Below, piece after piece: positions 58,559 through 64,000 of a stretch of 64,000 nucleotides of DNA. Origin of the DNA: Seiridium cupressi (Eukaryota > Ascomycota > Sordariomycetes > Amphisphaeriales > Sporocadaceae); contig JARVKI010000006.1 of assembly GCA_036674765.1 (NCBI GenBank), forward strand, positions 248,001 through 312,000, written 5' to 3'. Both the position numbers and the translations under genes were made by a program. Each line of letters opens with the position of its first letter. The stretch's first letter is position 1. The notes beneath the pieces are model-generated. The model saw only the letters and a list, made by a program, of their open reading frames with translations. It was not told the origin of the DNA and ran no database searches.

Positions 58559-59524
58559 ATGGCGGACAACAAGCAGCACAAGTACCGGCAGGAGATCCAG
58601 CAGATGATGTACGTCTCTGGAGAGACGGGCGAGCCGTCGACCGAGACGACATTCCTGATCGAGGAGATCGTGCGCCAGCAGGTCATCGAGATGCTGCGGA
58701 ACTGTACCGAACTCGCCGCGCGCCGCGGCGCCCGCTCCATCGCCATCAACGACCTCATCTTCCTGATCCGCGACGACGCGCCCAAGGTCAGCCGCTTGCG
58801 CACCTTTCTTAGTTGGAAAGACGTGCGCAAGAACGCGCGCGACAGCGACGAGAAGGGCGGCGACGTGGAATTGGGTGTGGACGATGCGGGTGGTCCGGCC
58901 GGCGCAATGCCCGGGGCTGGGCCCGTGGAGGAGGCCGCAAAGAAGAACAAGAAGGCCAAGGTCAAGCTGCCGTGGGAGCCGAGCAGTTTCTACAGTCAGG
59001 AAGTCCCCGAGCTGGATGACGAAGAGGACGAGGAAGAGGAGGAGCTCAACTTCATCACGCTGGAGCGTCTGCGCAAGGCAGACGAACGCACCAAGGTGAT
59101 GACGAGGGAGGAGTACGTCACCTGGTCCGAATACCGACAGGCCTCGTTCACGTACCGAAAGGGCAAGCGCTTCAGGGAATGGGCCGGCTTCGGCGTCGTT
59201 ACCGACAGCAAGCCCAGCGATGATGTGGTGGACATCCTCGGCTTCCTCACGTTCGAGATGGTCCAGACCCTTACGGAAGAGGCGCTCAAGATCAAAGAGC
59301 AGGAGGACATGTGGAAGGAGCGCACCGGCGGTGAGAGCAGCAGCAGCAAGAAGAGGAAACTCGGCCCCGGCGGTTTGTTTGACCCGCCCAGCGAGGGCAA
59401 GACGCCCGTGGAGAACCGGCATATCCACGAGGCTTTCCGCCGGCTACAAACAAGATCCAAGAAGAGCCGTGCCATGCTGAACGGAACGAGATTACAATCG
59501 CGAACCAATTTGAGGCTGTTCTAA
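58559..59524 (+). CDS. SPT3: SAGA complex subunit Spt3
   Basis: A single exon of 321 aa. Spt3 is the TBP-contacting subunit of the SAGA coactivator and carries two histone folds in one chain. The first fold is at residues 6-95: [14 protein letters not shown], then [22 protein letters not shown] and [11 protein letters not shown]. An acidic linker ([10 protein letters not shown]) and the conserved [11 protein letters not shown] region precede the second part, [31 protein letters not shown] near 200-245, ending in a Ser/Lys-rich tail and [12 protein letters not shown]. Length and order match fungal orthologs. The GC content is high compared with its AT-rich flanks. It converges on PPM1 with 443 bp between stops. 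Confidence 0.95.
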   Translation: MADNKQHKYRQEIQQMMYVSGETGEPSTETTFLIEEIVRQQVIEMLRNCTELAARRGARSIAINDLIFLIRDDAPKVSRLRTFLSWKDVRKNARDSDEKGGDVELGVDDAGGPAGAMPGAGPVEEAAKKNKKAKVKLPWEPSSFYSQEVPELDDEEDEEEEELNFITLERLRKADERTKVMTREEYVTWSEYRQASFTYRKGKRFREWAGFGVVTDSKPSDDVVDILGFLTFEMVQTLTEEALKIKEQEDMWKERTGGESSSSKKRKLGPGGLFDPPSEGKTPVENRHIHEAFRRLQTRSKKSRAMLNGTRLQSRTNLRLF

Positions 59525-59967
59525 AGTTCCTGCTGGATCGCTGGTGTTCACATATCAGCCCTCCACGGCGTGGTTAGCATTGGCTGCCTCGTTCGTTTCA
59601 TCGCTTTCAGGATAGTATAACGTTCTGAGACGTATTCTTGGCCATGCACCGCTTTGGCCGTCATCATCAAATTTGGCTAAAGGTTGGCGAACGAGGTTCA
59701 CACAAGAGTCCGACATGAAACTAGGTGAAACTTGGCATTACATTTGGATAGGCTTATGACTTGGCGTTTGGATAAGGGGGAGGACGATACCCAATGGTCA
59801 AAGGGAAATGGCTCAATTTTGTTTTGGAAATGGTTATGCAGCGAATACATTACCCGCGTTGGTGCGGTGTTTCATGATCTGCTAGATTATTGGTGCAATG
59901 GTAGTGACACCCAAGCCCAGGTCTATATAGGGCCGGTATCATCAGCATCAGGGCGAACCTGTTGACT
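59525..59967. other. Short spacer between convergent SPT3 and PPM1
   Basis: 443 bp holding both 3' ends. No gene or repeat is seen. Confidence 0.55.
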
Positions 59968-61138
59968 TCACACCCTCTTCCATCCGTCGAAGCCCCTCCC
60001 TCTCCATCCCCAGGCGACCGCGTAATGGCTGGCTAGCAAGTCCCACTCTTCGACCTCATCCAGACCCTCCAAGTTGTCCACGGCCTCCTTGTGTTCCGTC
60101 GGAATCCATCTTCTCCAAATATCCTGCATCGTCAAGGCTTCGACTCCACTGCTGAACCCCGCCTCCTCCAGCCGAGTTTTCTGGTCCTTGATCTCCTGGT
60201 AGACATCCAGAGTCGGCATCCTGATGCGACGTGCTGCGAGATTGGATACCATCTGCTGTCCGAAGGGATCCGAAGGTCGAATCGGCTCATAAATAAGAAC
60301 AGATAGGTTTGGGATGAGTGAGGTGAAATGCGATATCACAGCTTTGGCCTGTGCCGACTCCAGGTAACAGAGGCAGCACTCGGATATCAGAAGAGTAGGG
60401 ACATCGGGTTGTATGCCCTCTAACGTAGGTACTGGGCCCGGGGTAGCAGATCGACCTCGAGCCAGATCCCGTAGATCGAGGCCATGGCAGAAATAGGCGC
60501 AGTCGTTTGGTAGATCCTGGTTGTGCCAGCTGGTTTCCGAGTTCCGGCTGGTTGGGATAATGTTTCGGAGGACCGGCGCGGCTTGCACAGTAGTCTGCTT
60601 CTTGGCTGCAATTGCTGGAAAATCGATCTCGTGGTATATCAAACCACGGGTCCGAGGATGCGAGAACAGCCGAAATGGACGTGTATCCGTCCCCGCTCCC
60701 AGGGAGATGATCTGTCGCTTCCCCCGGCCAGCCGCTTCCTCATCTCCAGCCAGGAAAGCAGACACCAGTCGGTCCAGTGCCGTTGTACGAGTATAAGTCC
60801 CTGTCTTTCAGGTTTAGTACTGGTTCATGAAAATTGGATCATCAGATTCGTTCGTTCGATGACGAGGGCAACCATCTCATACCTCGGTTGATTATAGGTA
60901 GTCTTCTTACTGGTGGACCGGCTTGCTGGACAAAAAACTGCGCATACGGATCCTCCATGTAACCAAGTTCGACGGCGCTCAACCTCGACACGGAAGCATC
61001 AGTGTCAGTTCCCTGGATGGTGGCATCGTGGCTTGCGCCGGGACTTGAAAATCCACCCCGCGATCTGCCTGCACCACGACTTCGAGTTCCTCCTCTGCCA
61101 CGGAGGGACAGTAGATTTGGAATCTGGGGCGCCGACAT
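59968..61138 (-). CDS. PPM1: Leucine carboxyl methyltransferase Ppm1 (LCMT1)
   Basis: Exons 60883-61138 and 59968-60800 with an 82-nt intron (GTATGA..AGACAG), 362 aa. It methylates the C-terminal leucine of the PP2A catalytic subunit, which governs PP2A holoenzyme assembly. Features in order are an Arg/Gly-rich head, [23 protein letters not shown] across the intron, the SAM loop [40 protein letters not shown] and [14 protein letters not shown]. The start at 61138 (MSAPQIPN) is preferred to 61225 because the longer head has no family support. The RG-rich N-terminal segment ([17 protein letters not shown]) is longer than in yeast. Confidence 0.95.
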
Positions 61139-62234
61139 GGCATTCGGTCGGCAAGACAGGAAGAAAGAGCCTAGGTGGGACCGTCTTGTCAAGTATTCCG
61201 GCCGAGAAACTCTAGACAGCCACATCGGGCATTGAAGATGTCGGTGATGTAACGATAGTGGGGCGGCCCAAGCTAGGATTTAGTGCGACGGGATGGCGCT
61301 GCCGGGACGCAACGCTATGTATGTTCCAGGCAGCATGAGCTTGATGGCAAGCTCCCCATTTTTATTTATATCTGCTGTTTTCTGTCACTGTTTAAATTGA
61401 ACGTAACTATCCCCACGTATTGTTTCGGCATGTAGGTTTGCACACAGAGCATGATTGACAAGGCTAAGTGTCTGCAGCACCAGTGTCATCCACCTCGGCA
61501 AGCCATCAGAACATTATGGCGACTATTACATAACTAAGAACATGATAATGTGAAAGAAAGCCTTTCTTCGGGCCACTGTCAAACTCGTTGTTCGCGTCGC
61601 TCAAGCCTTGTCCAACGTGGTCAAGAAAGCCAAACGCTCATTTGCCACCTATACAGAACTGGACATGGATGGCTATAGGCTTGAGAGGCACTATGTGTAA
61701 AGCCAATACAAGTGTCTTCCTGAGAGCACCCACGGAAGAACTTCCATTGGCAATTGCAGGGATCGTTCGATGCACGCTTCTTCACGAGAGACTGGGGGCA
61801 CTCAAGAAGTGCCCGAGAGGACAAATGTCAGCACGTAAGACCGACCCTGTTGAATCCGAAATCACTCCACCTGCCACTGGGCGCTTGTGCAGTTCGGGGT
61901 CTGGCGTTAGAGACGATGCATATGCGAGGCCCAGCTGAGGCAGTGCAGATCGCTGCCTACGCCCGTTAAGGCGCGCTGCGACAGGGGTTGCACCACCGAT
62001 CGATAGCTTAAAATGGAGTTTCCCATCCTTTGGGTCTGCCTCCCTCTTCCTTGAAGACACATTTGAGCCGCTCCCCTCACCTGGACGGCATTTTCTTACT
62101 TTCTGACGCCTTTGTTTCAGTGTCACAGATTATTCATCATTCTTTTTCCCCCGTTTCCTTGACCCATCTCAATTCTGTCCATCAACTCAACAAAACCCAA
62201 GTATTCTCTTGCTCTATCGAGTACGTCACCGAAG
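61139..62234. other. Divergent promoter region, PPM1 / membrane protein
   Basis: 1.1 kb between divergent genes. A 116-codon plus frame (61588-61938) overlaps minus frames and has no domain. Pyrimidine-rich sequence from about 62130 to 62220 precedes the membrane-protein start and looks like its promoter and leader. Confidence 0.45.
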
Positions 62235-63302
62235 ATGTATCGCGATATCGCCACACACGTCTTGAAGCGCGCGGCTGACGACGGCGCTGCTTACCAACTG
62301 CCAGGCTGGGCTTTTGGCATCATTCTCCTGGACCTCATCGTTTTCCTGCCATTCATCCTGGTGGTCGGCTATACCTTCAACAATGTCTTCCCCGTCATCG
62401 CCATGATCGAGGACCCGTCGCCTCCCGCTTACGAGCCCGTTTCCCTGAACGCCGACACCGATTCTCTGGCCGAAGACATCGCTCCCGTCGCCGATGAGTC
62501 CGCACGTGGCGGCCAGGATACCCGGGCCATCAGCTCGAGCTTCCGCAGCCTCCACCGCACCTTAACCGGCATCTCCGGCTGGAAATCCTATTTCCGTGGA
62601 CTGGTGTGCTGGATGGCTCTGACTGTCGCGACATTGTTCGTCTACGCCATCGTCAGCGCTCTGCCTTTCGTTCCCGCCATTGTTGCCGCCATGATCTCTG
62701 CCGTCGCCCTGATTCAGCTCTACTGTGCTTGGCTGCATACCGTCATCTCTGCCCCCTCGCCGAAGCGGTTCTACCAGCGTCTGCCCCCCTTCAAGAAGGC
62801 TTTCCAGGCTTGCGCCCTGCCGACCGTCCTCTACTTCGTCGCTCTTGAGATCCGCTCCTGGCTCCCCAGGTTTCTGGCACGCGCCATGGGCATGACCGTC
62901 TGGGATTCCCAGAACCCCGGCCAGGTTCCTCAACCCAATGGAAGCGACAGCTGGAAGGGCCTCATCGTCCTCATCGTCTCTATTGCCATCACCATCTTCG
63001 TCACTATTCCGGCTCACGTCGTCCTCACCCGTACCCAGGCCTCTCTGTTGCCTGAGGAGGATGAGACCATCGTACCGTTCGACCGATCCTTCCAAGGTAA
63101 ATTGGAACCGGCAATTGTTGGCGGAAGGGGTTACGTCACCATCAAGGATGCATGGCAGACTTTCTCTCGCGCCTCATGGGTCAGGCTTGTCAAGCTTTAT
63201 GTCAAGGTCTTCTTGGTCAGCCTGGTCGTCTACCTCGGCTTTGCGCTTGTCATGATCCCTGAAGCTTTCTTGATCGCCCGAAACACGGAGAAGGCTCAAT
63301 AA
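62235..63302 (+). CDS. Conserved multi-span membrane protein, function unknown
   Basis: A single exon of 355 aa starting at an ATG with a good context (AAGATGTATCGC). About six membrane segments are visible: residues 24-48, two close together at 127-170, one near 193-207, one near 242-263 and one near 322-345. Between the first and second is a cytosol-like acidic loop (residues 55-110). The family is widespread in filamentous fungi and sometimes carries a 'ubiquitin carrier/conjugating' label in databases, but I see no E2 fold or catalytic Cys motif here, so that label seems unfounded. Codon usage is strongly biased to C-ending codons, which hints at good expression. Function cannot be assigned. 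Confidence 0.85.
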   Translation: MYRDIATHVLKRAADDGAAYQLPGWAFGIILLDLIVFLPFILVVGYTFNNVFPVIAMIEDPSPPAYEPVSLNADTDSLAEDIAPVADESARGGQDTRAISSSFRSLHRTLTGISGWKSYFRGLVCWMALTVATLFVYAIVSALPFVPAIVAAMISAVALIQLYCAWLHTVISAPSPKRFYQRLPPFKKAFQACALPTVLYFVALEIRSWLPRFLARAMGMTVWDSQNPGQVPQPNGSDSWKGLIVLIVSIAITIFVTIPAHVVLTRTQASLLPEEDETIVPFDRSFQGKLEPAIVGGRGYVTIKDAWQTFSRASWVRLVKLYVKVFLVSLVVYLGFALVMIPEAFLIARNTEKAQ

Positions 63303-64000
63303 GCCCTCTCATCCGATGGTCTTGAACCCCGACAGAGACAACCCTTTGGCCAAGACTGACACAGCTAGAAGCTTTAAGCATTGCTGCGAATTAGATCAGA
63401 TTGCAGGCACTGTAGAATAGGGAGATGCGGGAAGTGGTCTTGTTATGGGCTACTAGGCGTTGTATGGGTCATGTCCTTTCTACCCCGTCTTTCATTATGT
63501 ATCTTGAATATGAACTCATGAAGAATATCTATGCTTGTCAAATAGTGATGTAAGTGGTGCTCCACTGAGGGCAAAGAGCGTGGTTTTTTCCCCTCAGCCT
63601 TCACTCCATGGCTATAACACAGTGGCGGTTCCGACAAAATCTACAAGGATTCAATCGCGAGCCTTTGGAGACCGCGTATAAATTCCAAGAACTGGAGAGA
63701 TGTATCGCTTTGAAAACCAATGAAAAGTAGTCCCAGTGTATCGGCGGATACATGATGGCCCTCATGTCCCTATTTTAATGTACTAGAAACGTTAATCGAT
63801 AGTGACTGCAGAAAGTCTTGACCTGCCCATGTAAAGCAATTTTCAATGGGGCTTGTTGCAGTACTGCGCAAGCAATTCGCACTGGGCTCGCCGAAGATCT
63901 AGGATCGCCGTAGGTAATCAGCAATCCAGCAGAAAGGGAAGACACCGTTGATGCACACCGGAAACGGTATCAGAAGTTGCGAGGACAGCAAAGACACAGA
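63303..64000. other. Terminal spacer
   Basis: About 700 bp to the window end. It contains the 3' flank of the membrane protein gene; no further gene start is recognised on either strand. Confidence 0.5.

Noticed and set aside
58484..59428. 314-codon minus-strand frame opposite SPT3
   Set aside because: An antisense shadow in GC-rich coding sequence. SPT3 on the plus strand is fully supported by its histone-fold motifs.
62235..63302. Ubiquitin-conjugating enzyme label for the membrane protein
   Set aside because: No E2 fold, HPN motif or catalytic Cys is visible; the sequence is mostly membrane spans.

Overview
The window is nuclear DNA of a filamentous ascomycete (Pezizomycotina). A Sordariomycete is my best guess, but that is inference. 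The reasons: most genes are split by short introns of 44-106 nt with GT..AG ends and CTAAC/CTGAC-like branch points; one gene per transcript with alternating strands; and protein families typical of these fungi (spherulin-like cupin, LaeA-like methyltransferase, 'tachykinin'-type regulator, OPT transporter with a long disordered head, kinesin-1 with the conserved IAK tail). I reconstructed exon joins by hand from splice sites, reading phase and family conservation. I saw no tRNA, rRNA, CRISPR array or intact transposon.

Layout. 1-12.5 kb is gene-poor: a secreted cupin (2.7-3.6 kb) and a hexose transporter (6.6-8.5 kb) with long unexplained spacers. 12.5-21 kb is a dense block: a SET-domain protein with a signal peptide, tail-to-tail with an ABC-F ATPase, then a diacylglycerol-kinase-domain protein and the tRNA dimethyltransferase TRM1. 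21-24 kb is an AT-rich spacer with a decayed ~45-nt tandem repeat. 24.3-26.9 kb holds a type II membrane GT31-like glycosyltransferase converging on a GNAT acetyltransferase. 26.9-32.2 kb is a gene desert with a 9-bp acidic microsatellite. 32.2-48.1 kb is housekeeping: OPT transporter, 5-formyl-THF cyclo-ligase, Sm protein E, Mtr10-type karyopherin, kinesin-1 and RAD6. 48.7-56.5 kb looks like accessory metabolism: an eight-exon LaeA-like methyltransferase, a mitochondrial acetyl-CoA acetyltransferase, a broken fungal regulator and a divergent short-chain reductase. 58.5-63.3 kb returns to conserved genes: SPT3, PPM1 and a multi-span membrane protein.

How the genes relate. Most are independent housekeeping functions: RNA modification and splicing (TRM1, SmE), nuclear import (Mtr10), transport along microtubules (kinesin-1), ubiquitin signalling (RAD6), SAGA transcription (SPT3) and PP2A methylation (PPM1). 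The only stretch resembling a functional neighbourhood is 48.7-56.5 kb, where a methyltransferase, an acetoacetyl-CoA-forming thiolase, a regulator remnant and a reductase lie together. I see no backbone synthase (PKS, NRPS or terpene cyclase) here, so calling it a biosynthetic cluster would go beyond the evidence. The most unusual single gene is the SET-domain protein with an apparent secretion signal.
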